A DNA stretch of 64,000 nucleotides from an uncultured Coriobacteriaceae bacterium. GTDB taxonomy: Bacteria; Actinomycetota; Coriobacteriia; Coriobacteriales; Atopobiaceae. The translations under genes and the position numbers were made by a program. The notes beneath the pieces are model-generated. The model searched no databases. It was given only the letters and a program-made list of their open reading frames with translations, and was not told the DNA's origin. Where the stretch lies: the NCBI GenBank assembly GCA_902795065.1, contig CADBJR010000014.1:59194-123193 (forward strand), written 5' to 3'. This document shows, in pieces, positions 15,646-23,958 of the stretch; position 1 is the stretch's first letter; each line of letters starts with the position of its first letter.

Positions 15646-15666
15646 GCAGCTCCCACCTTTCCCGAA

Positions 15667-15728
15667 AACCTGTCAAATAACCTGTCCCTTTGACAGAAAC
15701 CTGTCAAATAACCTGTCCCTTTGACAGA
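15667..15728. repeat. Tandem doublet of 31-bp GTCCC palindromic repeat (inverted copy of 9241-9304)
   Basis: Two perfect adjacent copies (15667-15697 and 15698-15728) are the reverse complement of the unit at 9241-9304, again with CTGTCAAA/TTTGACAG arms around CCTGTCCC. They fill the gap between the GH2 stop and the PfkB start. Confidence 0.88.
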
Positions 15729-15738
15729 ATCGTGTTCC

Positions 15739-18078
15739 TTACAGGGCGAGCTCCGACTCGAGGCCCGTCTCCGCTGTCGCGCGGATGACGCAGGCTCCGG
15801 GCTGCTCCACGCGCACGACCGCGAGCGCGCGACCATGGCGCGTGGGGTAGATGCCGCGCATATACGAGAGCGCGCTCTTCTGCGCCGCGCTGCCGAAGGC
15901 CAGCAGCTCGCCGCCCTCGACCTCCACCATGACCGGGCGGTCGGCGTTGCCCTCGGGCACGCCGCCGCGGCCGAGCACCGCGTCGACGAAGACGATGTCG
16001 CCCGGATGCAGCTCACCCGAGCCCTCTCGCGCAAGGAAGAGCCCCAGCTGCCCCTCGGCCGTTTCGAGCTCGGCGCGGGACAGCTCGCGGCCGTCGCTCG
16101 TGCAGGCGAGCGCGCGCAGCGTGCCGGGACGGTACGTCACCGTGAAGTCGGCGTGGTTGTCATGCGTGCGCTTGGTCCAGATATGACGCCCGTCCTGGTA
16201 GAGCTTGACGATGGGCGCCTTGGTGTAGACCTCGACGGTCGTCTTGACGCCCTCGCAGCCGAGCCACGTCCAGCTGGGCGCAGAGTTGGTGCCGCGCCAG
16301 GGAGCCTTCACGAGATTCGGCAGGTTGCAGGGGCGCACGTAGATGAGCGGGCCGCCCGACGCCGCGGGCGCATCCCAGGTCACGGCGGCCATCGCGGCCT
16401 CGCCGTTGGGGTTGCCGATCAGGTCGAGCGCACCGCTGTCGGCGCAGATCCACGGAAACGGCTTGATCATGGGCTCGGGGTCCTCCGACCAACCGGCGAG
16501 GCTCACCTCGCCCAGATAGTCGAGGGCGGTCCACATGAAGTCGCCCAGCAGGCGCGGGTGCTTCTCCACCATGCGCCAGTTCTTGGCGATGTCGTAGCAC
16601 ATGGTCTCCGAGCCCACGAACAGGCGATCGGGATGCTTGCGCAGGTCATGGGCGTAACGGATGGTCGCGTAGTTGTATCCGCAGATATCGAGCTTCTGGA
16701 AGAACGGCTCGTTGGCCAGGCCCACCATGGGAAGGCGCGAGATGAGGTTCATGATCGAACCGAGCTTTGCCACGTAGAAGTTGTAGAGGGCGCTGCCCGT
16801 GGGCTGGTTCTCCTCCTTCTCGCCGTCGGCGTTGAACGAGTCCATACCGAGCGTGGTGGAGAACAGGATCGTGAGGTTGACGCCGGCCGTCACGGGGCGC
16901 GTGGAGTCGAGCGCGCGCACGATGTTCGCGAGCTTCTCCGCGGTCTCGACGCCGCGCTCGGTGCCGGGCTCGGAGTTCTCGTTGCCGATGGAGTACATGA
17001 TGACGGACGGGCGGTTGATGTCCTTGGCCACCATGGCGGCGAGGTCCGCCTCATGGCAGGCCTCGAAATCGAGCGCGTAGTCATAGGGGTTCTTGTGGGT
17101 GAACCACATGTCGGCGAACTCGTCCATCACGTACATGCCCAGCTCGTCGCAGGCGTCGAGCATGCTCTCGGAGATGGGGTTGTGCGACGAGCGGATCGCG
17201 TTGAAGCCCCAGCGCTTGAGCAGGGCGACCTTGCGGTAGCTCGCCTCGCGCAGATCGACCGCGCCGAGGATGCCGTTGTCGTGGTGGACGCAGCCGCCGC
17301 GCAGCTTGACGCTCTCGCCGTTGACGAACAGGCCGTCGGCGCCCCAGGAAAGCGTGCGGATGCCGAAGCGCACGGTCCGCTCGTCGAGCACGGTGCCGTC
17401 TTCGCCAAGCAGTGCGACGTGCGCCTCGTAGAGGTTGGGCTCATCGGCCGACCAGAGCGCGGCGTCGGGAATCTCGAGCGTGCAGGAGACGCCCTCGCCA
17501 CACGCGACCACGGCACCCGCGCGGACGACCTCGACCTTGACCGCCCCCTCGTCCGCGACGGTCTCCACCAGCACGCATGCGGGATCTGCGGAGAGCGTGG
17601 TCACGCGCACGCCGTCGAGCGCGATGCGGCGCGGCGGCAGCACGTTGAGCCAGACGGGCCGGTAGATGCCCGAGCCGGAGTACCAGCGCGAGTTGGGCTG
17701 GGCGGAGTTGTCGGCGATCACGGCGAGGGTGTGGACGTCGCCCGCCTGCGCGCATGCGCAGACCTCGACGGTGAAGCCCGTGTAGCCGTACGCGTGGAAC
17801 GCGCGCTCCTCGCCGTCGACGAGCACCGTCGCGTTGCGGTAGACGCCCTCGAACCCGAGGATGAGCGTGCAGCCCTCCCATGCGGGTGGGACCTCGATCG
17901 TGCGCTCGTAGCGGTAGATACCCCCGGGGAAGTACGAGCCAGCGCTGCCGGTGGGCGCATCGGGAGTGCGCGGCTCGGAGAGCATCGCATCGTGCGGCAC
18001 GCGCACGAGCTGCGCCTCGCCGCTACCATCGGGATTCCTCCAGAAGCTCCAGCCCTCGGACAGTTCGATCTTTTCCAT
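15739..18078 (-). CDS. Glycoside hydrolase family 2 (beta-galactosidase-like)
   Basis: This 779-residue enzyme has the GH2 order: N-terminal jelly-roll (about 1-150), immunoglobulin-like domain, then the catalytic barrel from about 250 (LRGGCVHHDNGILG and IRSSHNP). The acid/base glutamate is in IGNENSE (E367) and the nucleophile in VGSETM (E491). The C-terminal region has further beta domains. No signal peptide is seen, so it is probably intracellular and cleaves imported beta-galactosides or related oligosaccharides. ATG 18078 with AAGGGG upstream is chosen over ATG 18165, which adds non-homologous residues. The PfkB kinase lies downstream. Confidence 0.9.
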   Translation of the reverse strand: MEKIELSEGWSFWRNPDGSGEAQLVRVPHDAMLSEPRTPDAPTGSAGSYFPGGIYRYERTIEVPPAWEGCTLILGFEGVYRNATVLVDGEERAFHAYGYTGFTVEVCACAQAGDVHTLAVIADNSAQPNSRWYSGSGIYRPVWLNVLPPRRIALDGVRVTTLSADPACVLVETVADEGAVKVEVVRAGAVVACGEGVSCTLEIPDAALWSADEPNLYEAHVALLGEDGTVLDERTVRFGIRTLSWGADGLFVNGESVKLRGGCVHHDNGILGAVDLREASYRKVALLKRWGFNAIRSSHNPISESMLDACDELGMYVMDEFADMWFTHKNPYDYALDFEACHEADLAAMVAKDINRPSVIMYSIGNENSEPGTERGVETAEKLANIVRALDSTRPVTAGVNLTILFSTTLGMDSFNADGEKEENQPTGSALYNFYVAKLGSIMNLISRLPMVGLANEPFFQKLDICGYNYATIRYAHDLRKHPDRLFVGSETMCYDIAKNWRMVEKHPRLLGDFMWTALDYLGEVSLAGWSEDPEPMIKPFPWICADSGALDLIGNPNGEAAMAAVTWDAPAASGGPLIYVRPCNLPNLVKAPWRGTNSAPSWTWLGCEGVKTTVEVYTKAPIVKLYQDGRHIWTKRTHDNHADFTVTYRPGTLRALACTSDGRELSRAELETAEGQLGLFLAREGSGELHPGDIVFVDAVLGRGGVPEGNADRPVMVEVEGGELLAFGSAAQKSALSYMRGIYPTRHGRALAVVRVEQPGACVIRATAETGLESELAL

Positions 18079-18336
18079 AGCCGCCCCTTTCCACCCCTTG
18101 ATTATGGCACGCGCAAAAGCCGATTTGACGATCCAGCCCATCGCCGGGGTCTCTCCGCTGCGCAAAAACCTGCTGGCGTATCACGATTCCGGCAACAGGT
18201 GCTTCGTCAAGCCGGTATATGCATGGAAATGGCTATTCGACCACAAAAATGCAACTTTTATGCACGTGGCCATGCGCAGGGCGCAGTTTTTGATACGTCA
18301 GCAGGTTTTCCGCGCACGAACAGCCGGAAAACGCGC
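18079..18336. other. 258-bp gap upstream of GH2; no gene seen
   Basis: No convincing reading frame is present. It holds the GH2 promoter region on the minus strand (CATAAT near 18100). CGCAAAAG at 18112 and a GCAACTTTTATGCA stretch near 18251-18264 resemble the phased repeats at 4189-4264, but the match is partial. Confidence 0.4.
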
Positions 18337-19047
18337 CTACGCGAGCTCGAAGTACGTGATGCCCTCGTACTCCTTCATGTTCCGCAGGAACGTCTTCTTC
18401 TCGTTGTAGCTGTGGAGCTCCACGCTCAACGTGGAGACGACGCCCTCGCCCGAGATGGGGTTCTCCTGGGTGACCAGCTCGCTGTACTTGATTCCCCGCA
18501 CATTCAGCTCGTGGAGGAAATCGTGGACGGCTTCGATATCGACGAATTCGATGTAGAGGTCGAAGACGCGCGACTGCTTGCGGAGCCTGACGTCGAGCGC
18601 GGTGAGGTTGTGCAGGATGAGATAGGCGGCGAGCATGGCCACGAGGGTGCCCTCGATGAAGCCGGCGCCGGCGGCGAGGCCGATGCAGGCGCAGGTCCAG
18701 AGGCCAGCGGCCGTGGTGAGGCCGTGGATCCTGTTGCGGTCGCCCACGATGATGGTGCCGGCGCCGAGGAAGCCGATGCCGCTCACAACAGAGGCGCCCA
18801 GGCGGAACACATCGCCCTGCATCTCGGGGAAGCGCACACTGATGTACTGGCTGATGATCATCGTCATCGCGGCGCCCATGCACACCATGGCATGGGTGCG
18901 CACGCCCGCGCCCTTGTTCTTGTCGCGGCGGTCGGCGCCGATCAGCACGCCCACGGCAACCGCGAGGACCATCCTCAGGAGGATCGAGCCCAGCGAGAGG
19001 TCCGAAACCCAGAGCGTGAACCGTTCCCACATCTCCCATATCGTCAT
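18337..19047 (-). CDS. MgtC/SapB family membrane protein
   Basis: The 236-residue protein has the MgtC hydrophobic core: several membrane segments (ILLRMVLAVAVGVLIGADR, GVRTHAMVCMGAAMTMII, GASVVSGIGFLGAGTIIV, LTTAAGLWTCACIGLAAGAG) with the conserved GADRR and GFLGAG motifs. The C-terminal 85 residues are a soluble ACT-like domain, as in long MgtC proteins. Family members aid growth in low magnesium and modulate the F-ATPase or phosphate uptake. ATG 19047 follows GGAAGAGG. It is divergent from the Na/Pi symporter gene, a suggestive pairing with phosphate physiology. Confidence 0.9.
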   Translation of the reverse strand: MTIWEMWERFTLWVSDLSLGSILLRMVLAVAVGVLIGADRRDKNKGAGVRTHAMVCMGAAMTMIISQYISVRFPEMQGDVFRLGASVVSGIGFLGAGTIIVGDRNRIHGLTTAAGLWTCACIGLAAGAGFIEGTLVAMLAAYLILHNLTALDVRLRKQSRVFDLYIEFVDIEAVHDFLHELNVRGIKYSELVTQENPISGEGVVSTLSVELHSYNEKKTFLRNMKEYEGITYFELA

Positions 19048-19237
19048 GGATGCCTCTTCCACGAAAACCCCGTCGTCGCAGGTAATTGTACGACGGCGGC
19101 AGATGGGCGTCGACGGCGGTCGGCAGCCGTACCGATTACGACGCACCAGCGTCCTGTCGTGATATACGACGCCCATGAGTAAGTCGGTTTCGCGTACTAT
19201 TAGGTTGCCGTTTTCTCGCCAAAAGGAGAAATCCGCC

Positions 19238-20929
19238 ATGACACAGGTACAGATCCTCACCGCCATCCTCGGCCTTCTCGCCGGCATCGGTATCTTCCTC
19301 GTCGCATGCTCCATGCTGAGCCGCAACCTTGAGACCGCCGGCTCGAGCAAACTCCGCCAGCTGTTCGCCGGCGCCTCCAAGAGCAAGCTGCTCGGCGTGG
19401 GGATCGGCACCCTCACCGCCGCGGCCATCCAGAGCTCGGGCGCCACGACGGTCATCGTCATCGGCTTCTTGAACGCCGGCATCATGTCGCTCGTGCAGGC
19501 GGCTACGGTCATCTTCGGCGCCAACATCGGTACCACGGTCACCGGCCAGATCGTCGCCTGGGGCATGTCGGGCGGCGGCGGGCTCTCCACCACCGCCATC
19601 TTCTCGGGCCTGGCCGGCATCGGCGCCTTCACCACCACCTTCGGCAAATCCGACCGCGCCAAGACCGTCGGCGGCATCCTGACCGGCTTCGGTATGCTCT
19701 TCGTCGGCCTCGAGCTCATGGGCGGCTCCATGGAGAGCTTCGCCGACTACGAGCCCGTCCACGCGTTCCTCGCCAGCATCAAGAACCCCTTCCTGCTCGT
19801 GGCCATCGGCGCCATCCTCACGGCCATCATCGAGAGCTCCTCGGTCATGACCTCGGTCGCCATCACGATGATCGTCGCGGGCCTCATCACGTTCTCCCAG
19901 GGCGTCTACATCACCATGGGTTCCAACATCGGCGCCTGCATCGTCTCGCTGCTCGCGAGCATGGCGGGCACCACCAACGCACGGCGCGCCCCGGTCATCA
20001 ACCTCACGTTCAACATCGGCGGCGCCATCGTCTTCCTGCTGCTCGACGTCGCCCTCAGCATGGTCTCGGGCGGCAACCTCGGCATCGGCACGCCGTTCGA
20101 GGCCATGTTCCCCGGCGCGCCGCAGATCCAGCTCGCCATGTTCCACACCGCCTACAACATCGGCAAGGTCATCATCGCCCTGCCGCTGACCGAGGCGATC
20201 GTCAAGCTCGCGATGAAGGTCGTCCCCGATGCTCCCGAGATCGCGTCCGAAGACCAGGCGCCCCAGCTGCACCCCTACTTCATCAGCGAGGCGCTGCTCG
20301 CCACCCCGCCCATCGCCGTGCAGCAGACGCGCAACGAGATCGTCAACATGGCCGAGATCGCCATCAGCAACGCGCGCATCGCCCTCGAGTGCGCACGCAC
20401 GCTGGACTTCTCACGGAAGGAGGAGTTCGACCGCAACGAGGCCGAGCTCGACTACCTCAACCAGGAGCTGTCGCGCTATATGGCCAGGCTCTTCGGCGAG
20501 CAGCTCTCCGAGCACGACCGAGACTACCTCTCCCACGCCCTCCACTCCATCTCCGACCTCGAGCGCGTGGGCGACTACGCCACCAACATCGTCGAGTATG
20601 CCCAGAAGCTCGCCGAGGAGGAGAACACCTTCTCGCCCGAGGCGCAGAGCGAGATCGCGATGCTCGAGGACTTCATCGACAAGCTCTACACGCACGTCAT
20701 CCACGCCTACATCATGAAGGACCAGGAGTCCTACGACAGCGCCAAGGCGGCCGAGGCGGCCATCGACCTCATCACCGACCAGATGGCGCAGAACCACGTG
20801 GGACGCGTCGCCAACGGCATCTGCACGCCCGAGGTGGGCGCGCACTACATCGGCCTCATCTCCGATGCCGAGCGTATCGGCGACCACTTCTACAACCTCA
20901 CCAAGGCGCGCCGCGGCTTCCAGCCCTAA
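19238..20929 (+). CDS. Na/Pi symporter with PhoU-like C-terminal domain
   Basis: The 563-residue protein joins a NptA/YjbB-type Na/Pi cotransporter (residues 1 to about 330, two repeats with QSSGATT and ESSSVMT motifs) to a PhoU-like helical domain (about 350-560, with DFSRKEEFDRNEAELDYL and SDLERVGDYATNI). It should import or export phosphate using the sodium gradient, with the PhoU part as a regulatory domain. AAGGAGA precedes ATG 19238; an ATG at 19175 is rejected because it adds a non-family tail. The divergent neighbour is MgtC-like. Confidence 0.93.
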   Translation: MTQVQILTAILGLLAGIGIFLVACSMLSRNLETAGSSKLRQLFAGASKSKLLGVGIGTLTAAAIQSSGATTVIVIGFLNAGIMSLVQAATVIFGANIGTTVTGQIVAWGMSGGGGLSTTAIFSGLAGIGAFTTTFGKSDRAKTVGGILTGFGMLFVGLELMGGSMESFADYEPVHAFLASIKNPFLLVAIGAILTAIIESSSVMTSVAITMIVAGLITFSQGVYITMGSNIGACIVSLLASMAGTTNARRAPVINLTFNIGGAIVFLLLDVALSMVSGGNLGIGTPFEAMFPGAPQIQLAMFHTAYNIGKVIIALPLTEAIVKLAMKVVPDAPEIASEDQAPQLHPYFISEALLATPPIAVQQTRNEIVNMAEIAISNARIALECARTLDFSRKEEFDRNEAELDYLNQELSRYMARLFGEQLSEHDRDYLSHALHSISDLERVGDYATNIVEYAQKLAEEENTFSPEAQSEIAMLEDFIDKLYTHVIHAYIMKDQESYDSAKAAEAAIDLITDQMAQNHVGRVANGICTPEVGAHYIGLISDAERIGDHFYNLTKARRGFQP

Positions 20930-21001
20930 GCCCGCGCGGCAAGGTATCGCATCACGACGGCGACCCGCATCTGCGGGGCGCTTCGCATTCCCAATGTCAA
21001 C

Positions 21002-21069
21002 GGTAAAAAGGGACGGGTACAATTTGCCATCTTCTGCAAGATGGCAAATTGTACCCGTCCCTTTTTACC
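21002..21069. repeat. Perfect 32-bp inverted repeat with 4-nt loop
   Basis: Arms 21002-21033 and 21038-21069 are exact reverse complements around CTGC. The arm begins GGTAAAAAGGGACGGG and includes GGGAC, the core of the other dispersed palindromes. It lies between the convergent Na/Pi symporter and a membrane-protein gene, so it might also stop transcription from both sides, since each arm ends in T-rich sequence. Confidence 0.93.
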
Positions 21070-21091
21070 TTTTTACCGTTCCGCAAACCCG

Positions 21092-21643
21092 CTACGAGGT
21101 CGAACCGCGGCCCAGCACGTCGTAGCGGTCGACGCGCATGAGGATCTGCTCGAGGTCGAGGATGCCCCAGAGCATGCCCACGGAACGCCCGTCGACGTAG
21201 ACCCTGAGGTTGCGGTACCCGGTGCCCGAGCGCGGCCCGAACCACTCCATGCGCTCGATATCGCGGTAGACCACGTGGATGTTGCCGCCGACGAACGGCG
21301 TGATGTCCATGTACTCCTCATAGGTGGCCACGCGGTAGCGGCGCATGCAGATCCACATCGCAAACATGACCACGAGGAAGGCGACGAAGAACGTGATGAC
21401 CACGAGCGGGCTCGCGATGAAGACGCCCATCGTGCAGAGCCACGACAGGACGATGCCCACGATGCCCATGAAGAACATCGCGATGACGAGGGCGCGCGAG
21501 AAGGACGTCTCGACGACGTAGGTGTCGTGATGGCTGTGATGGCGCTCGGCGATGCCCACGCCGCCCATGGTCTCGATCAGTGCCGCGAGGACGGGGATCA
21601 CGATGGCGACGACCATGAGCGCGTAATGGTTCACGAGCACCAT
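21092..21643 (-). CDS. Hypothetical membrane protein with C-terminal PH-like part
   Basis: The 183-residue protein has three likely membrane segments (about residues 8-27, 50-72 and 80-100). The N-terminal loop carries a His-rich stretch ERHHSHHDTY. The soluble C-terminal 80 residues are beta-rich (FVGGNIHVVYRDIERMEWFG, RVYVDGRSVGMLWG), like the PH-like domains that follow membrane segments in several actinobacterial proteins. I do not recognise a named family. It is a single gene, convergent with the Na/Pi symporter and separated from it by the 32-bp inverted repeat. Confidence 0.7.
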   Translation of the reverse strand: MVLVNHYALMVVAIVIPVLAALIETMGGVGIAERHHSHHDTYVVETSFSRALVIAMFFMGIVGIVLSWLCTMGVFIASPLVVITFFVAFLVVMFAMWICMRRYRVATYEEYMDITPFVGGNIHVVYRDIERMEWFGPRSGTGYRNLRVYVDGRSVGMLWGILDLEQILMRVDRYDVLGRGSTS

Positions 21644-21815
21644 CCCCCTCCCCGAAGCAGCGGCACGCTAAAAAAACGAAACAATCACCTAGTGAAAACC
21701 CTACCTTTCAACCAATGGTCAAAACTTGACATGATGGCGGAAGGCGCCTCTGCAGGCGCCAGCGGCAGGGGCAATCCACGAGCGTTCTATTTGGGGTTGT
21801 GAGCGGTATGACCTG

Positions 21816-23060
21816 CTAGTTCTTGCGCGCGGCGAACTTCGCGACGAGATGCTCGAGCATGTCGACCGTGATCTCGAGGCTGGGCACCGGGATGAACTCG
21901 CGGATGGAATGCAGGTTGTAGGCGCCCGTCGCGAGGTTGGGACAGGGCAGCCCGCGGAACGTAAGCTGCGCGCCGTCGGTGCCGCCGCGGATGGGCTCGA
22001 TGAACGGATGGATGCCCACTTCCCTGTTCGCGTCGCACGCGTAGTCGATCATGAACTCGAGGCCCTCGAAATGCTCGGCCATGTTGCGGTACTGCTCGCG
22101 GATGGCCACCGTGACGGTGCCCGCGCCGTACTTCTCGTTCATGGAGGCGGCGATGTCGCGCAGCTTCTGCTCGCGCTGCACCAGCACGTCGGAGTCGAAG
22201 TCGCGCAGGATGAGCGAGAAGACGGTCTTGAAACCGGCGCCCTTGATCTCCATGGGATGGTAGAAGCCCTCGCGGCCCTCGGTGTTCTCGGGGCGCTCGT
22301 CGGCGGGGATCTGGGAGAGGAACTCGCCCGCAAGCGTGACGGCGTTGATCATGATGCCCTTGGCGGAGCCGGGGTGCACCATGATGCCCTCGATCGTGAC
22401 GGTCGCCATGCTCGCGGAGAAGCACTCGAAGTTGATGCCGCCGAGCGTGTGGCCGTCGACGGTGTAGCCGTACGTGGCCCCGAGCTTCTCCAGGTCGAGA
22501 AGCGCAGCACCGTGGCCGATCTCCTCATCGGGCACGAAGGCCACCTTGATGGTGGGGTGCGGCAGCGCGGGGTTGTCCTTGAGGCGCTTGAGCAGCGCAC
22601 AGATCTCGGCGATGCCGGCCTTGTCGTCGGCGGACAGCAGGGTGGTGCCGTCGGTCACCACGATGTCCTGGCCGACGAACATCACGAGGTCGGGAACGGT
22701 TTCGGGCGTGGAGACGATGCGGTCGCCGTCGGTGTAGTAGCCCGAGAAGAGCTCGCCGCCCTCGTAGTGGACGATGTGGGGCTTGATACCCGATGCGGGC
22801 GCGTCGGAAGCGGAGTCCATGTGCGCGCAGAGCATGAGCGCGGGCGCATCCTCCGCGCCGGCGGACGCGGCGAAGGTCGCCGTGACGTAGGCGTGCTCGT
22901 CGACGACGACGTCCGTGCAGCCGAGCTCGACGAGCTCCTCACCCAGCATCCGCGCCATCTCGTGCTCGCAGGGACTCGAGGGCACCTGCTCCTCGTTGGC
23001 GGGGTTGGACTGGGAATCGACCTGCACGTAGCGCAGGAATCGCTCGAGGACATCGGACAT
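21816..23060 (-). CDS. pepT: Peptidase T (tripeptidase)
   Basis: The 414-residue cytosolic dizinc M20B peptidase removes N-terminal residues from tripeptides. Family landmarks are RYVQVDSQSNPA at the N-terminus, LCAHMDSASDAP with a zinc His and Asp, SADDKAGIAEI, the catalytic DEEIGHGA, YTVDGHTLGG, and FRGLPCPNLATGAYNLHS near the C-terminus. Length and order match PepT. The ATG at 23060 follows GAAGGAGTAAGT. It probably serves peptide catabolism. It is followed 73 nt upstream on the map by a HAD phosphatase on the same strand. Confidence 0.95.
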   Translation of the reverse strand: MSDVLERFLRYVQVDSQSNPANEEQVPSSPCEHEMARMLGEELVELGCTDVVVDEHAYVTATFAASAGAEDAPALMLCAHMDSASDAPASGIKPHIVHYEGGELFSGYYTDGDRIVSTPETVPDLVMFVGQDIVVTDGTTLLSADDKAGIAEICALLKRLKDNPALPHPTIKVAFVPDEEIGHGAALLDLEKLGATYGYTVDGHTLGGINFECFSASMATVTIEGIMVHPGSAKGIMINAVTLAGEFLSQIPADERPENTEGREGFYHPMEIKGAGFKTVFSLILRDFDSDVLVQREQKLRDIAASMNEKYGAGTVTVAIREQYRNMAEHFEGLEFMIDYACDANREVGIHPFIEPIRGGTDGAQLTFRGLPCPNLATGAYNLHSIREFIPVPSLEITVDMLEHLVAKFAARKN

Positions 23061-23133
23061 GTGACTTACTCCTTCTTACGGACACGACGGCATAGGCCAT
23101 TCTAGCCCATTCGATCTTTTTTGGAAGAACCTT

Positions 23134-23928
23134 CTACAGGCTCTCGAGAATCTCCCTCAACGTCTTCTGGACCGCGTGCTCGGCGTTCGTCCCGATGACA
23201 TGCTGGGTGATCTGCTTCACGGCGTAGCTGCCGTTGCCCATGACATAGGGATGGCCCACGAAGCGCAGGATATCGTAGTCGTTCATCGAGTCGCCGAAGT
23301 GCGCTGCATCCTCGGGCTTGATGCCGCGGTAGCGCAGCACCTGCTTGATGCCCGACGCCTTCGACACGCCGTGCGGCGCCACGTCGATCCAGTGGGAGTC
23401 GGACGGCATGAACGAGAGGCGCTCGCCCAGCTCGCGCGTGAGCACGATCGTCATGTCGAGGGTGTAGTCGGCGGTGTCGCAGTACACGTTGCCGCGGATG
23501 ATGTTGATGCTGGGATCGGGCGGATCGTAGAGGCGCACCTGCTCGGGGAACATGGTCCTGAAGTGGCGCGGGAACACCTTCATGTCATCGAAGACGAAGG
23601 TGCGCGTGCGATCGTAGAGCGTGAGGTGCAGGCAGCTGAACGTCTCGCACATCTCGAAGAGGCGCTGCACCGAGTGGGTGGAGAAGACCTCGCGGTCGAG
23701 CATGCGGCCGTCGGCGTAGACCTGCGTGCCGTTGCAGGCGACGAAGTCCATCTCGTCCTTCACAGGCTGGAACATGGCGCAGAGCTCGTCGTAGCGGCGT
23801 CCCGAGCTGGCGCAGAAGTGGATGCCCTTCTCGGTGAGGGCGTGGATGAGCTCGAACGTCTCCTCGGGCACCTGGGAGTTCTCGTCGAGCAGGGTTCCGT
23901 CCATATCGGTTGCGATGAGCTTGATCAT
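23134..23928 (-). CDS. HAD phosphatase, Cof/YbjI-like
   Basis: The 264-residue protein is a type IIB HAD hydrolase: motif I IATDMDGTLLDE with two catalytic Asp, motif II CASSGRRYDEL, and the late motifs SKASGIKQVLRYRG and AHFGDSMNDYDIL. Such enzymes dephosphorylate sugar phosphates, flavin or pyridoxal phosphates with broad range. AGAGGAACGGG before ATG 23928 supports this start. The gene lies in the same orientation between the large activase-like gene and pepT, but has no specific link to either. Confidence 0.92.
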   Translation of the reverse strand: MIKLIATDMDGTLLDENSQVPEETFELIHALTEKGIHFCASSGRRYDELCAMFQPVKDEMDFVACNGTQVYADGRMLDREVFSTHSVQRLFEMCETFSCLHLTLYDRTRTFVFDDMKVFPRHFRTMFPEQVRLYDPPDPSINIIRGNVYCDTADYTLDMTIVLTRELGERLSFMPSDSHWIDVAPHGVSKASGIKQVLRYRGIKPEDAAHFGDSMNDYDILRFVGHPYVMGNGSYAVKQITQHVIGTNAEHAVQKTLREILESL

Positions 23929-23958
23929 TCCCGTTCCTCTCATTCCCTGAAAATCGTT

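Noticed and set aside
15721..19182. 1153-residue open frame on the plus strand
   Set aside because: It lies antisense to the GH2 and MgtC genes and crosses an intergenic repeat. Its composition (long runs of Arg, Gly, Ala, Val) is a shadow of high-GC codons; no motif is seen.
19136..20272. 378-residue frame antisense to the Na/Pi symporter
   Set aside because: Asp/Glu/Gly-rich shadow frame; the symporter on the plus strand has clear membrane segments and motifs.
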